A DNA stretch of 64,000 nucleotides. Origin: Pseudomonadota bacterium (GTDB lineage Bacteria; Pseudomonadota; Gammaproteobacteria; Steroidobacterales; Steroidobacteraceae). Position 1 is the stretch's first letter. Each line of letters opens with the position of its first letter. Below, piece by piece: positions 53,192 through 62,095 of this stretch. The stretch spans positions 76,214 to 140,213 of the forward strand of contig JAFAGC010000130.1 in NCBI GenBank assembly GCA_023423065.1, in the 5' to 3' direction. The notes beneath the pieces are model-generated. The model was not told the DNA's origin. It searched no databases and saw only the letters and a list, made by a program, of their open reading frames with translations. The position numbers were made by a program, and so were the translations under genes.

Positions 53192-54379
53192 TCAGGCGGC
53201 ACGCTTCTGCTTAGCCTCAGTGAATTTTTGTCGAGCGTCATCAAGATAGTTAGCCCATGCTTGCATCATCTTGGCCCTGGGCTCCAGGTACTGCGCATGG
53301 TTGTAGGCGGCGCTTGTATCGTCTCTCTGCTGGTGCGCCAATTGAAGCTCGATGTGCTGATGAGGCCATCCCTGTTCGTGCAGCACAGTCGAGGCAACAC
53401 CGCGGAAACCATGGCCTGTCATTCGGCCGCGATAGCCCATTCGGTACAACGCAAATAACAGCGTGTTGTTGCTCATGGGCTTCGCGGGCTTCAGATCACC
53501 CGGAAAGACGAGGTCGCGGTCGAACGAAATTTCGCGCAGTTTCTCGAGTACAGCGAGGGATTGCGTACTGAGTGAGACGATGTGCGGAGTCTTCATCTTC
53601 ATTCGCTCGCCTGGAATATCCCAGCGAGCCGCATCGACGTCGAATTCGCTCCAACGCGCGCCTATCAGCTCCGAGGTACGGACAAAAGTTAGCGCCATAA
53701 GTTGAAGCGCCAAGCGCGTGTGCTCGGCGCCGACATAGTTGTCGATAGCGTGTAGCAACGCCGGCAATTCCTTTGCGTCCACTCTCGGAAAGTTGCGCCG
53801 CTTGTGCGGCTTGAGAATGTCAGAGGGCTTAACTCCAGCTACTGGATTGTGTTTCGCGAAGTCGTGCGCTACGGAATACCGCATGATTTGGCCGCAGGTC
53901 TGCAGCACGCGCTTAGCGATGTCCAGCGCGCCGCGGCGCTCGATCTTCAGTACGGCATCGCGAAAATCTGAGGCCTGGAGATCCTCGAGAGGCAGCGACC
54001 CAATCGCGGGGAAGACATCGGTTTCGAGGCGTTTCAAAACGTAATGGGCGTGGCGCTCGTGACGGCTTGCTTTCCAGTGCTCATGCCATTCGCGCGCGAC
54101 TGTCTCAAAGGTGTAGCTCGACGCCTTTTTCTCGACACATGGATCGATTTTGTCGGCCAGTAGCTGGCGTGCCTTCTGATGACGGTCCCGAGCTTTCGCC
54201 AGCGGCACGTCTGGGTAGACGCCAAGGGACAGCGTCTTGTACTTGCCCTTGAACCTAAAGTTGAAGCGCCAGTACTTCCCTCCATTCGGCATGACATGGA
54301 GATACAGCCCTCGTGCGTCAAAGAGCTTCCGGGCGCAATTTCCGGGTTTCGCGGTCCTGACCTGGGTTTCCGTCAGCAT
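53192..54379 (-). CDS. int: P4-type tyrosine integrase of the ICE
   Basis: 395 residues from ATG 54379 (MLTETQVRTAKPGN). DUF4102 arm-binding domain (1-85, LFDARGLYLHVMPNGGKYWRFN), SAM-like core-binding domain, and catalytic domain with R (LTFVRTSELIGARW), H-x-x-R (GHGFRGVAS) and the late HQ...Y (QLAHQQRDDTSAAYNHA). It lies just downstream of the tRNA-Ser 3' end, the usual target of this family. Related to the 85-residue remnant fused to the IS at 8337. Confidence 0.93.
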   Translation of the reverse strand: MLTETQVRTAKPGNCARKLFDARGLYLHVMPNGGKYWRFNFRFKGKYKTLSLGVYPDVPLAKARDRHQKARQLLADKIDPCVEKKASSYTFETVAREWHEHWKASRHERHAHYVLKRLETDVFPAIGSLPLEDLQASDFRDAVLKIERRGALDIAKRVLQTCGQIMRYSVAHDFAKHNPVAGVKPSDILKPHKRRNFPRVDAKELPALLHAIDNYVGAEHTRLALQLMALTFVRTSELIGARWSEFDVDAARWDIPGERMKMKTPHIVSLSTQSLAVLEKLREISFDRDLVFPGDLKPAKPMSNNTLLFALYRMGYRGRMTGHGFRGVASTVLHEQGWPHQHIELQLAHQQRDDTSAAYNHAQYLEPRAKMMQAWANYLDDARQKFTEAKQKRAA

Positions 54380-54469
54380 GTGTGGGTATCTCCACGCCAA
54401 GCGAAGGCAATACCCCTCGATGTACCCATCCGCCGGCGAGACTGCCTGAGAGCGTATGAGACGACCCGA

Positions 54470-54507
54470 GAAACGAAAACGCTGGAAATCGCGGGATTTC
54501 CAGCGTT
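54470..54507 (-). terminator. Hairpin terminator downstream of tRNA-Ser
   Basis: A perfect 13-bp stem, AACGCTGGAAATC (54478-54490) with GATTTCCAGCGTT (54495-54507), and 4-base loop. On the minus strand it is followed by TTTTCGTTTCTC, so it fits a Rho-independent terminator of the tRNA. It lies on the ICE side of the tRNA end. Confidence 0.6.
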
Positions 54508-54542
54508 ACTGAGACGGCTTGATACGCCGTGAGAAAGGTAAT

Positions 54543-54633
54543 TGGCGGAGAGAGAGGGATTCGAACCCTCGAAGGGCTTTTGGCCCTTACACCCTTAGCA
54601 GGGGTGCGCCTTCGACCACTCGGCCATCTCTCC
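54543..54633 (-). tRNA. tRNA-Ser (anticodon GCT)
   Basis: Cloverleaf on the minus strand: acceptor GGAGAGA with TCTCTCC and discriminator G, encoded CCA (54543-54545), anticodon loop CTGCTAA giving GCT, and a long variable arm (GGGCC/GGCCC type) as in class II serine tRNAs. Its 3' end is intact, and the ICE integrase sits immediately downstream, so it is the probable attachment site. Confidence 0.95.
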
Positions 54634-54693
54634 GGGGGGCGCAATCATACGGAGCCCCGAGGAGGCTGGCAAAAATAGGTCGTTTTGCCGGCC

Positions 54694-54924
54694 TCAGGCC
54701 GGCAAAACTTCGCGTGGCGCGCTTTGCTCGTCTGCGGTGGAGCCATCCTCCGTGCTGCCGCGTCCGTTCTTGATGCGCTCGAAAATTTCTTCCCGATGCA
54801 CGGACACGTTTTTCGGCGCGTTGATGCCGATCCGGACCTGGTTACCCTTTACCCCAAGGACCGTGACCGTCACGTCTTCGCCGATGACAACAGATTCGCC
54901 AACTCGTCTCGTCAAAATAAGCAT
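54694..54924 (-). CDS. csrA: Carbon storage regulator CsrA
   Basis: 76 residues from ATG 54924 (MLILTRRVGESVVIGEDVTVTVLGVKGNQVRIGI), with RREEIFERI-like segment VHREEIFERI and a variable tail. RNA-binding post-transcriptional regulator. The frame extends to 55023 but the conserved start is MLILTRR. Gene order lysC-csrA-tRNA-Ser is the conserved chromosomal arrangement. Confidence 0.95.
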   Translation of the reverse strand: MLILTRRVGESVVIGEDVTVTVLGVKGNQVRIGINAPKNVSVHREEIFERIKNGRGSTEDGSTADEQSAPREVLPA

Positions 54925-55047
54925 GTTGAGGGCCCTCCGCCGAGCCTCTTCGTTTAGTCGCATCGCCGATCGGGACCCCCGCTTTTGCGGCCGATCAGCG
55001 ACGCGGAACAGTAACACCGGCATCAGCGGTGGTCACGCTCGCAGTTC

Positions 55048-56265
55048 TCATAACCCTCGATTGAGGCCGAGATCCGCGTGCAAACATTTGACACAAGATT
55101 CCAGCGCCGATTCCGGCACGAGCACGGCGATCTTTATTTCACTGGTAGAAATGAGCAGCGCTTTCACGCCCTGCCGCGCAAGGGATTCAAAGAGTTGCGT
55201 CGCCACGCCGGCGTGCGAGCGCATTCCCACGCCGACGATTGCGAGTTTGGCTACCGTGTCGTCCGCGCTCATGCGCGCGCCGGGAAATTCGGCGGTTATG
55301 TTTCGCGCGAGCCGCTGCGCTTCGAGAAAGTCGTCGCGATGCACGGTGAAAGACAAATCCTTAAGGCCATCTCTGCCTGTCGCGAGCACGATCATGTCAA
55401 CTTCGATGCTCGCGGCCGAGATCGGCTTCAGGACTCGCGCGACGCTGTCGGGCGCATCGGGCAGACCCGCGATCGTGATCTGCGCCTCGTCGCGGTTGAA
55501 CGCGATGCCGGAGATGAGCGGAGCTTCCACGTTGGATTCCTCTTTGCAGATGAGCGTGCCGGCGCCGGGACGGAACGACGAGAGCACGCGCAGCGGAACG
55601 TTGTATTTCGCGGCGAATTCCACGGATCGCAGGTGCAGGACGCGCGAGCCCTGCCCGGCGAGCTCGAGCATCTCCTCGAACGAGATGCGTGACAGCAGAC
55701 GGGCGTCGGGCACCAGGCGCGGGTCGGTCGTGTAGACGCCGTCGACGTCGGTGAGGATCTGGCACTCGCTGGCCTCGAGCGCCACGGCGAGTGCGACCGC
55801 GCTCGTGTCCGAGCCGCCGCGGCCGATGGTCGTGATGTCGCCGAGGTCGTCGATGCCCTGGAAACCCGCCACCACCGGCACCTCGCCGGCGGCGAGCGCG
55901 GCCTTCAGCCTTTCAGTCTCAACTGCCGCGATGCGTGCGCGCCGGTGGGCTCCAGTGGTACGCACGCGAAGCTGGCTGCCCGTGAACGAGCGCGCGGGAA
56001 CGCCGCGTTCGCACAAGGCCATCGCGAGCAGCGCGATGGAGACCTGCTCGCCCGTCGAGAGCAGCACGTCCATCTCGCGCGGGTTCGGCTCGCGGGAAAT
56101 CGCCGCGGCGAGGTCGACCAATCGATCGGTGGAATCGCCCATCGCCGATACGACGACCGCGATGTGATCGCCGCGAGCGCGCACGGCGGCGACCTTTTCA
56201 GCGACGCGCTGGATGAGCTCGACGGAACCGACCGAAGTCCCGCCGTATTTCTGGACGATTAGCAT
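55048..56265 (-). CDS. lysC: Aspartokinase LysC
   Basis: 405 residues from ATG 56265 (MLIVQKYGGTSVGSVELIQ). Kinase domain with KYGGTS, GFQGIDDLGDITTIGRGGSDTSAVALA and DVDGVYTTDPR; two C-terminal ACT domains (about 265-400) for allosteric control by lysine and threonine. Catalyses aspartate phosphorylation, the first step to lysine, threonine and methionine. Between alaS and csrA. Confidence 0.95.
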   Translation of the reverse strand: MLIVQKYGGTSVGSVELIQRVAEKVAAVRARGDHIAVVVSAMGDSTDRLVDLAAAISREPNPREMDVLLSTGEQVSIALLAMALCERGVPARSFTGSQLRVRTTGAHRRARIAAVETERLKAALAAGEVPVVAGFQGIDDLGDITTIGRGGSDTSAVALAVALEASECQILTDVDGVYTTDPRLVPDARLLSRISFEEMLELAGQGSRVLHLRSVEFAAKYNVPLRVLSSFRPGAGTLICKEESNVEAPLISGIAFNRDEAQITIAGLPDAPDSVARVLKPISAASIEVDMIVLATGRDGLKDLSFTVHRDDFLEAQRLARNITAEFPGARMSADDTVAKLAIVGVGMRSHAGVATQLFESLARQGVKALLISTSEIKIAVLVPESALESCVKCLHADLGLNRGL

Positions 56266-56340
56266 GGGGACAGATCTATTTATCGACGATAAAGCGCGCA
56301 CATGTGGTGCACGTTATCGTCGATAAATAAATCTGTCCCC
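56266..56340. repeat. Large inverted repeat (REP-like, GGGGACAGA type)
   Basis: Arms 56266-56292 and 56314-56340 are 27 bp with one mismatch, around a 21-base loop; each outer end is GGGGACAGAT. It fills the alaS-lysC gap exactly, reaching the lysC ATG. The terminal GGGGACAGAT(T/C)TATTTAT resembles REP sequences linked to IS200-like REP transposases; it could also act as a transcription barrier. Confidence 0.6.
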
Positions 56341-56345
56341 AACAT

Positions 56346-58988
56346 TCACGGCCCTAGCTTCGCGCGGACGAAGGGTTCGACGCTCGCGAGTGCCGCGCCG
56401 AGCGCCGCGGGGTTATTGCCGCCGGCTTGCGCGAAGTCCGGGCGGCCGCCGCCCTTGCCGCCAACTTGCGCGGCGACGCTGCCGACGAGTTCGCCGGCCT
56501 TCACCTTCGCGGTTTGATCCGCCGTGACACCCGCGACCAGCGTGATCTTGTTCGACGGATCGACCGAGGCGAGCACGATCACCGCGCTCTTGAGCTTGTC
56601 CTTGAGCTGGTCAACCGCGTTGCGCAGCGCGCCCGCATCGGCGCCGTCGACCTGCGCGGCGACGAGTTTCACGCCCGCGATGTCGCGGGCACCGGCGGAC
56701 AGGTCCGTGCCCTGCCCGCTCGCGAGTTTGTCCTTGAGCGAGCGGTTTTCCTTTTCGAGCTGGCGGATGCGCTCGAGCGCGTCCGCGACCTTGGTCTTCA
56801 CCTCGTCGCGCGTGCCGCGCACGAGACCCGCGACTTCCTTCACGAGCTGGTCGGTCTGCTCGACGTATTCGACCGCGCCCTGCGCAGTGATCGCCTCGAT
56901 TCGGCGCACGCCCGCGGCGACGCCACCCTCGCTCACGATCTTGAAGAAGCCGATGTCGCCCGTGCGCGAGACGTGGGTGCCGCCGCACAACTCCATCGAG
57001 AAGTCGCCGAGCTTGAGCACGCGCACGTCCTTCTCATATTTCTCGCCGAACAGCGCGATGGCGCCTTCGGCCACCGCGGCTTCGTACGGCAACTCGCGGA
57101 TCTCCCCGGGCGAGTTCGCGCGGATCTCCTCGTTCACGAGCCGTTCGATCCTGCGCAGTTCTTCCGGCGTGATCGCCTGGAAGTGCGCGAAGTCGAAGCG
57201 CAGCCGATCGGGCGCAACCAGCGAGCCCTTCTGCTGCACGTGCGTGCCGAGCACCTGCCGCAGCGCGGCGTGTAACAGATGAGTCGCCGTGTGGTTGGCC
57301 ATGATGGCCTTGCGACGTGGCTCGTCCACTTTCGCCGCGAGCTTGTCGCCGACGGAAATCGTGCCCTTCTCGAGCTTGCCGATGTGCGAGAACACCGAGT
57401 CGCGCTTCTGCGTGTCGGCGACGACGAACCTGGCGCTGACGTTGCCGAGCTCACCCGCGTCGCCCACCTGGCCGCCGGATTCCGCGTAGAACGGCGTGCG
57501 ATCGAGAATGACCTCGCCTTCATCGCCCGCATTGAGCGACTGCACGGACGCGCCGTTCCTGAGCAGCGCGACGACCTGGCCGACATCGGACACGCCTGCG
57601 TATCCGAGGAACGCCGTCTTTCCTTCGAGCTTGATCCCGCCCGACAGATCGACGCCGAACTTGCTGGCCGCGCGCGCGCGTTCGCGCTGCGCTTCCATCG
57701 CGGTCTCGAATCCCGCGATGTCGATCGCGAGGCCGCGCTCGCGCGCGATGTCGTTCGTGAGGTCGACGGGGAAGCCATACGTGTCGTAGAGCTTGAACAC
57801 CGTTTCGCCGTCGAGCGTCTTGCCGGCCTTGATGTTGGCGAACGCGTTCTCGAGCAGCTGCATGCCGTTCGCGAGCGTCTCCGCGAAGCGCTCTTCTTCC
57901 TGCTTGAGCACACGCGCGGCGTGTTCCTTGCCTTTCACGAGCTCGGGGAACGCCTCGCCCATCTCGGCGGCGAGCGTCGCGACCAGCTTGTAGAAGAACG
58001 GCTCCTTGATGCCGAGCTTGTAACCGTGGCGGATCGCGCGGCGGATGATGCGCCGGAGTACGTAGCCGCGGCCTTCGTTCGAGGGCAGCACGCCGTCGAT
58101 GACGAGGAAGGTGCACGCGCGGATGTGATCCGAGATCACGCGCAGGCTGGCGTTGGTGAGATCGGTGGTGCCCGCGAGCGCGGCGGCCGCCTTCACGAGG
58201 TTCTTGAATAGGTCGATGTCGTAGTTGTTGGTGACGCCCTGCATCACCGCCGACACGCGCTCGAGGCCCGCGCCCGTGTCGACCGACGGCTTCGGCAGCG
58301 GCGTGAGCTTGCCGTCCGCCGAGCGGTCGAACTGCATGAACACGAGGTTCCAGATCTCGACCCAGCGATCGCCGTCGTCATCCGGCGAGCCTGGAGGCCC
58401 ACCGGGGATGTGCGCACCGTGGTCGTAGAAGATTTCCGTGCAGGGCCCACAAGGCCCGGTATCGCCCATCTGCCAGAAGTTGTCCGAGCCGCCGCCGGGC
58501 TTGTCGCCGATGCGCACGATCTTCTCGGCCGGCAGACCGATCATCTTGTTCCAGAGTTCGTACGCCTCGTCATCGGTTTTGTAGACCGTGACCATGAGGC
58601 GTGCCGGATCGATCTTGTAGACCTTCGTGACGAGGTCCCAGGCGAACTGGATCGCGTCCTTCTTGAAGTAATCGCCGAAGGAAAAATTGCCCAGCATCTC
58701 GAAGAACGTGTGATGCCGCGCGGTGTAGCCCACGTTCTCGAGGTCGTTGTGTTTGCCGCCGGCGCGCACGCAGCGCTGGCTCGAGGCGGCGCGCACGTAG
58801 TCGCGCTTGTCCTTGCCGAGGAAGCAGTCCTTGAACTGCACCATGCCGGCGTTCGTGAACAGCAGCGTCGGGTCGTTGCCCGGGATGAGGCTGGAGGACG
58901 GCACGACGGTGTGGCCGCGCTCGCGGAAGAACTCGAGGAAGGCGCGACGGACATCCGCCGCGCTCATGTAGGGCGGTTTATTGGGCAT
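56346..58988 (-). CDS. alaS: Alanyl-tRNA synthetase
   Basis: 880 residues, the normal length. Class II core (SSSLIPGNDPTLLFTNAGMVQFKD, NVGYTARHHTFFEMLGNFSFGDYFK, GAGLERVSAVMQG), editing domain with HTATHLLHAALR and CGGTHVSRTGDIG (zinc-binding HxxxH and CxxxH), and C-terminal C-Ala domain rich in glycine (GGKGGGRPDFAQAGG). Ligates alanine to tRNA-Ala. First of the alaS-lysC-csrA set. Confidence 0.97.
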   Translation of the reverse strand: MPNKPPYMSAADVRRAFLEFFRERGHTVVPSSSLIPGNDPTLLFTNAGMVQFKDCFLGKDKRDYVRAASSQRCVRAGGKHNDLENVGYTARHHTFFEMLGNFSFGDYFKKDAIQFAWDLVTKVYKIDPARLMVTVYKTDDEAYELWNKMIGLPAEKIVRIGDKPGGGSDNFWQMGDTGPCGPCTEIFYDHGAHIPGGPPGSPDDDGDRWVEIWNLVFMQFDRSADGKLTPLPKPSVDTGAGLERVSAVMQGVTNNYDIDLFKNLVKAAAALAGTTDLTNASLRVISDHIRACTFLVIDGVLPSNEGRGYVLRRIIRRAIRHGYKLGIKEPFFYKLVATLAAEMGEAFPELVKGKEHAARVLKQEEERFAETLANGMQLLENAFANIKAGKTLDGETVFKLYDTYGFPVDLTNDIARERGLAIDIAGFETAMEAQRERARAASKFGVDLSGGIKLEGKTAFLGYAGVSDVGQVVALLRNGASVQSLNAGDEGEVILDRTPFYAESGGQVGDAGELGNVSARFVVADTQKRDSVFSHIGKLEKGTISVGDKLAAKVDEPRRKAIMANHTATHLLHAALRQVLGTHVQQKGSLVAPDRLRFDFAHFQAITPEELRRIERLVNEEIRANSPGEIRELPYEAAVAEGAIALFGEKYEKDVRVLKLGDFSMELCGGTHVSRTGDIGFFKIVSEGGVAAGVRRIEAITAQGAVEYVEQTDQLVKEVAGLVRGTRDEVKTKVADALERIRQLEKENRSLKDKLASGQGTDLSAGARDIAGVKLVAAQVDGADAGALRNAVDQLKDKLKSAVIVLASVDPSNKITLVAGVTADQTAKVKAGELVGSVAAQVGGKGGGRPDFAQAGGNNPAALGAALASVEPFVRAKLGP

Positions 58989-59006
58989 CTGGGGCTGAAA
59001 TGTTGC

Positions 59007-59543
59007 TTACGACTGATCCGGTTCGCCGTAGGCATCGGGTCCCGAGTCGGCCTCGGGATCCCCCTCCAGAACGGCGCGGATATGATCGGTGGAAAAGCCC
59101 CGGTATTGCAAAAATCTGGCCTGTCTCGCCCGTTCCTTGCGGTCTTTCGGGAGATCCGGGCCGAACTTGCGGGCCCGGACGGCGCGGGCCAGCGCCACGA
59201 AATCCGGGGCGTCGTCGCCCTTGACCGCCTCGTCGATGGCCGTCCGATTGAGGCCCGAACGCTTGAGCTCCTGGCGGATGCGCGCGGGCCCATGGCCTCG
59301 GCGCGCACGGTAGGCCACGACGTTCTGGCCGTAGCGCTCGTCATTGACCTTGCCGAACGACACCAGGTCGCCGACGACGACTTCCACCGGGTGCTCCGTG
59401 TAGCCCCGCTCCTCGAGCTTCCGTTTGAGTTCGACCGAGGAATAGTCGCGGCGGGCCAGCAGCGCGACCGCGTAGTCCATGGCGTGGTTCAGGTCGCCGG
59501 ACTGGAATTCGGTCAACGGCGCCTTGCGGCCCGGCCTTCTCAC
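59007..59543 (-). CDS. recX: RecA regulator RecX
   Basis: 178 residues from GTG 59543, which overlaps the amidohydrolase stop (GTGA). HAMDYAVALLARRDYSSVELKRKLEERGYTEHPVE and VNDERYGQNVVAYRARRGHGPARIRQELKRSGL are the RecX repeats. It limits RecA filament growth. A much longer open frame upstream (to 60593) is a shadow of the amidohydrolase. Confidence 0.92.
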   Translation of the reverse strand: MRRPGRKAPLTEFQSGDLNHAMDYAVALLARRDYSSVELKRKLEERGYTEHPVEVVVGDLVSFGKVNDERYGQNVVAYRARRGHGPARIRQELKRSGLNRTAIDEAVKGDDAPDFVALARAVRARKFGPDLPKDRKERARQARFLQYRGFSTDHIRAVLEGDPEADSGPDAYGEPDQS

Positions 59544-60814
59544 GGCTTCTCCGGGGCGAGTCCTTCCGCTGCCGAATAGATGAGCTTTCCGGAGCGGAAC
59601 ACGCAGCGCACATCGGCGAAGTTCTTCACGTCTTCGGCCGGATCGCCGCCCAGCACGACCAGGTCCGCGGCCAGGCCCGGCTCGACGCGGCCGCGCTGCT
59701 GCGATTCCTGCCAGCGCTCGGCCGGCGCGGTGGTGAGTGAGGCCAGGATGTCCATGGCGCCAAGCCCGGCCTTCGACATCAGGACGTACTCGTCCGTGGG
59801 ATCGAACTCGTGCATGTACCCCACGTCGGTTCCGAACAGGATCTGGCCGCCGGCCGCCTTGAACGCGCGCAGCTCTTCGATCGTGGCGCCCACGAGCTGA
59901 TCCACGACGGCCTGCGGGACCTGCTGCCTGGCAAGCTCGTACGGCCAGAGCTTCAGTGTCGGAACGAGCGACATCTTCTTGTCGACCATCTCGCGCGTGA
60001 GCGCCTCGTCCCACGGCTGCCGCTCGCCGAGCGTGGTGTGCACGACGATGTCGACGCCTGCTTTCAATGAGTTGCGTATTCCCGCGATGCTCGTCGGATG
60101 CGAGAGGACCAGCTTGCCGCGGGCGTGAGTCTCGTCCGCCGCGGCGCGCGCGATTTCCGGTGACATCTCGACAGCGGTTCCAAGCTGCGGCGTCGTGACA
60201 ACGAACAGCTTCGTGCCATCCGTGTCGGCCGCGAGATTCGCCCGCACGTTCTCGACTGCCTCGGCCGCGTCCCTGGGCTGACGGAGCTGCTCGAGCATCT
60301 CCCGCGGCAGATCGCGCAGGTAGAACGGGATGCCGTCGCGCGGGTAGATAGGCCAACCCGCGGTGAGGATGCGCGGACCCTTCACTTCTCCCTTGACGAT
60401 GCGCGAACGGATCGCCAGCGTGTTCGCGAGGTCGGAGCCGGTATCGAACGCGGTCGTGACGCCGTAGCGCGTGAGCATCGCCGCGATCGCGCCTTCGAGC
60501 TCCGCGGCGGGTTTGTTCGCCGCATTCGCGAAGCCCGGTCCCATGAAGTGCACGTGGCTGTTCTGGAATCCCGCGACGACGACACCGCGGCATTCGGAGC
60601 TGCGGGTGCCTTCCGGAATCCGCATCCGGGTGCGCTCGTCCGCGACCGCGGCAATGCGCTCGCCGGTCGTGAGTACCGTGCCGTTCGACAGCGGCGCGGC
60701 ATCGGGTGAGGTGTAGATCTTGTCGGCGGAGATGAGCCAGGAATCGTCAGCGGCAAAGGTGGTTTCTGAAGCGACGAGCGCGCACAGGGCCGCGAGGGAG
60801 GCGATGAGACGCAT
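59540..60814 (-). CDS. Exported amidohydrolase (imidazolonepropionase-like/prolidase-like)
   Basis: 424 residues from ATG 60814, with a signal peptide (MRLIASLAALCALVASETTFAA). Amidohydrolase fold: GTVLTTGERIAAVAD, metal motif HVHFMG (FQNSHVHFMGPG), later LSHPTS and FGTDVGYMHEFD (metal and catalytic aspartate), and ADLVVLGGDPAEDV near the end. Substrate unknown. It is inserted between recA and recX, which are normally adjacent, and overlaps recX, so the two are translationally coupled. Confidence 0.85.
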   Translation of the reverse strand: MRLIASLAALCALVASETTFAADDSWLISADKIYTSPDAAPLSNGTVLTTGERIAAVADERTRMRIPEGTRSSECRGVVVAGFQNSHVHFMGPGFANAANKPAAELEGAIAAMLTRYGVTTAFDTGSDLANTLAIRSRIVKGEVKGPRILTAGWPIYPRDGIPFYLRDLPREMLEQLRQPRDAAEAVENVRANLAADTDGTKLFVVTTPQLGTAVEMSPEIARAAADETHARGKLVLSHPTSIAGIRNSLKAGVDIVVHTTLGERQPWDEALTREMVDKKMSLVPTLKLWPYELARQQVPQAVVDQLVGATIEELRAFKAAGGQILFGTDVGYMHEFDPTDEYVLMSKAGLGAMDILASLTTAPAERWQESQQRGRVEPGLAADLVVLGGDPAEDVKNFADVRCVFRSGKLIYSAAEGLAPEKP

Positions 60815-60881
60815 GGAAAACCTCGAGAACGCAGGGTCCCAAAGGGACTCGTCCACCAGCTATCCGGTTACATCGAAGGGA

Positions 60882-60906
60882 GGGGACAGACTGAAAGTTT
60901 GTCCCC
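60882..60906. repeat. Short GGGGACA palindrome between recA and the amidohydrolase
   Basis: GGGGACAGACT (60882-60892) and its inverse AGTTTGTCCCC (60896-60906) form an 11-bp hairpin with one G-T pair and loop GAA, eight bases past the recA stop. Shares its end with the 56266-56340 repeat; may terminate recA. Confidence 0.5.
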
Positions 60907-60913
60907 TTGCAGT

Positions 60914-61948
60914 TCAGTCGTTGCCGCCGACACTCTTGAGGTCGGGGCGCTGCTGCTTCGGCGGCAGCACGCGCGCGCGGATCTGTTCTTCGATTTCCTT
61001 CGCGAGCTCGGGGCGCGACTTCAGGAATTCGCGCGCATTGTCCTTGCCCTGGCCGATGCGCTCGCCCTTGTAGCTGTACCAGGCGCCGGACTTCTCGATG
61101 ATGCCCTGCGACGAGCCCATGTCGACGATCTCGCCTTCGCGCGAAATGCCCTGGCCGTACATGATCTCGAACTCGGCCTCGCGGAACGGCGGAGCCACCT
61201 TGTTCTTCACGACCTTCACGCGGGTCTGGTTGCCGACCACTTCTTCGCCATTCTTGATGGCGCCGATGCGGCGGATGTCGAGGCGCACGGAGCTGTAGAA
61301 CTTGAGCGCGTTGCCACCGGTGGTGGTTTCCGGGCTGCCGAACATCACGCCGATCTTCATGCGGATCTGGTTGATGAAGATGACGATGGTGTTGGAACGC
61401 TTGATGTTGCCGGTGAGCTTGCGCAGCGCCTGCGACATCAGGCGCGCCTGCAGGGCCACGTGCGCGTCGCCCATTTCGCCTTCGATTTCGGCCTTGGGCG
61501 TCAGCGCCGCGACCGAGTCGACCACGATCACGTCGACCGCGCTGGAGCGGACCAGCATGTCCGTGATTTCCAGCGCCTGCTCGCCGGTGTCCGGCTGCGA
61601 CACCAGCAATTCCTGTACGTTCACGCCGAGCTTGCCGGCGTACACCGGATCGAGCGCGTGTTCCGCGTCCACGAAGGCGGCGGTGCCGCCCGCGCGCTGA
61701 GCTTCAGCGATGACCTGCAAGGTCAGCGTGGTCTTACCCGAAGATTCCGGACCGTAGATCTCGATCACCCGGCCGCGGGGCAGGCCGCCCACGCCGAGCG
61801 CGATATCCAGCCCCAGCGAGCCGGTGGACACCGCCTCCACGTCGTAACTGGCACTGGCATCGCCCAGGCGCATGACCGAGCCCTTGCCGAACTGCTTTTC
61901 GATCTGGCCGAGCGCGGCGACGAGCGCCTTCTTGCGATTTTCTTCCAT
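60914..61948 (-). CDS. recA: Recombinase RecA
   Basis: 344 residues from ATG 61948 (MEENRKKALVAALGQIEKQFGKGSVMRLGD). Walker A GPESSGKTT, Walker B VIVVDSVAAL, and NQIRMKIGVMFGSPETTTGGNALKFYSSVRLDIRR. Strand exchange and SOS co-protease. An SOS box lies 74 bases upstream. Confidence 0.98.
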   Translation of the reverse strand: MEENRKKALVAALGQIEKQFGKGSVMRLGDASASYDVEAVSTGSLGLDIALGVGGLPRGRVIEIYGPESSGKTTLTLQVIAEAQRAGGTAAFVDAEHALDPVYAGKLGVNVQELLVSQPDTGEQALEITDMLVRSSAVDVIVVDSVAALTPKAEIEGEMGDAHVALQARLMSQALRKLTGNIKRSNTIVIFINQIRMKIGVMFGSPETTTGGNALKFYSSVRLDIRRIGAIKNGEEVVGNQTRVKVVKNKVAPPFREAEFEIMYGQGISREGEIVDMGSSQGIIEKSGAWYSYKGERIGQGKDNAREFLKSRPELAKEIEEQIRARVLPPKQQRPDLKSVGGND

Positions 61949-62021
61949 CGGTTGACCCACGGTGTTGAGGAGTGGCGGACACCAGTATTCTACAAACCGG
62001 ACGTCCAAAACTGGGGAATAT

Positions 62022-62037
62022 CTGTATATTTACACAG
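62022..62037 (-). promoter_or_regulatory. LexA (SOS) box of recA
   Basis: CTGTATATTTACACAG fits CTG-N10-CAG and differs from the E. coli consensus core at few positions. It lies 74 bases before the recA start, as expected for LexA repression. Confidence 0.85.
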
Positions 62038-62095
62038 TTAATCACCGTACGCCACTGTCGCTTTTGATGTATGCGGCGGCCGGCGATTGTACCGG

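Noticed and set aside
52507..53244. 245-codon minus-strand frame
   Set aside because: Antisense to the two AlpA-type genes, whose HTH motifs are clear.
56427..58211. Long plus-strand frames opposite alaS
   Set aside because: Mirror frames of a GC-rich gene with strong codon bias; alanyl-tRNA synthetase motifs fix the coding strand.
59007..60593. 528-codon minus-strand frame
   Set aside because: Only its last 178 codons are real (recX); the rest is an arginine-rich shadow of the amidohydrolase in another frame.
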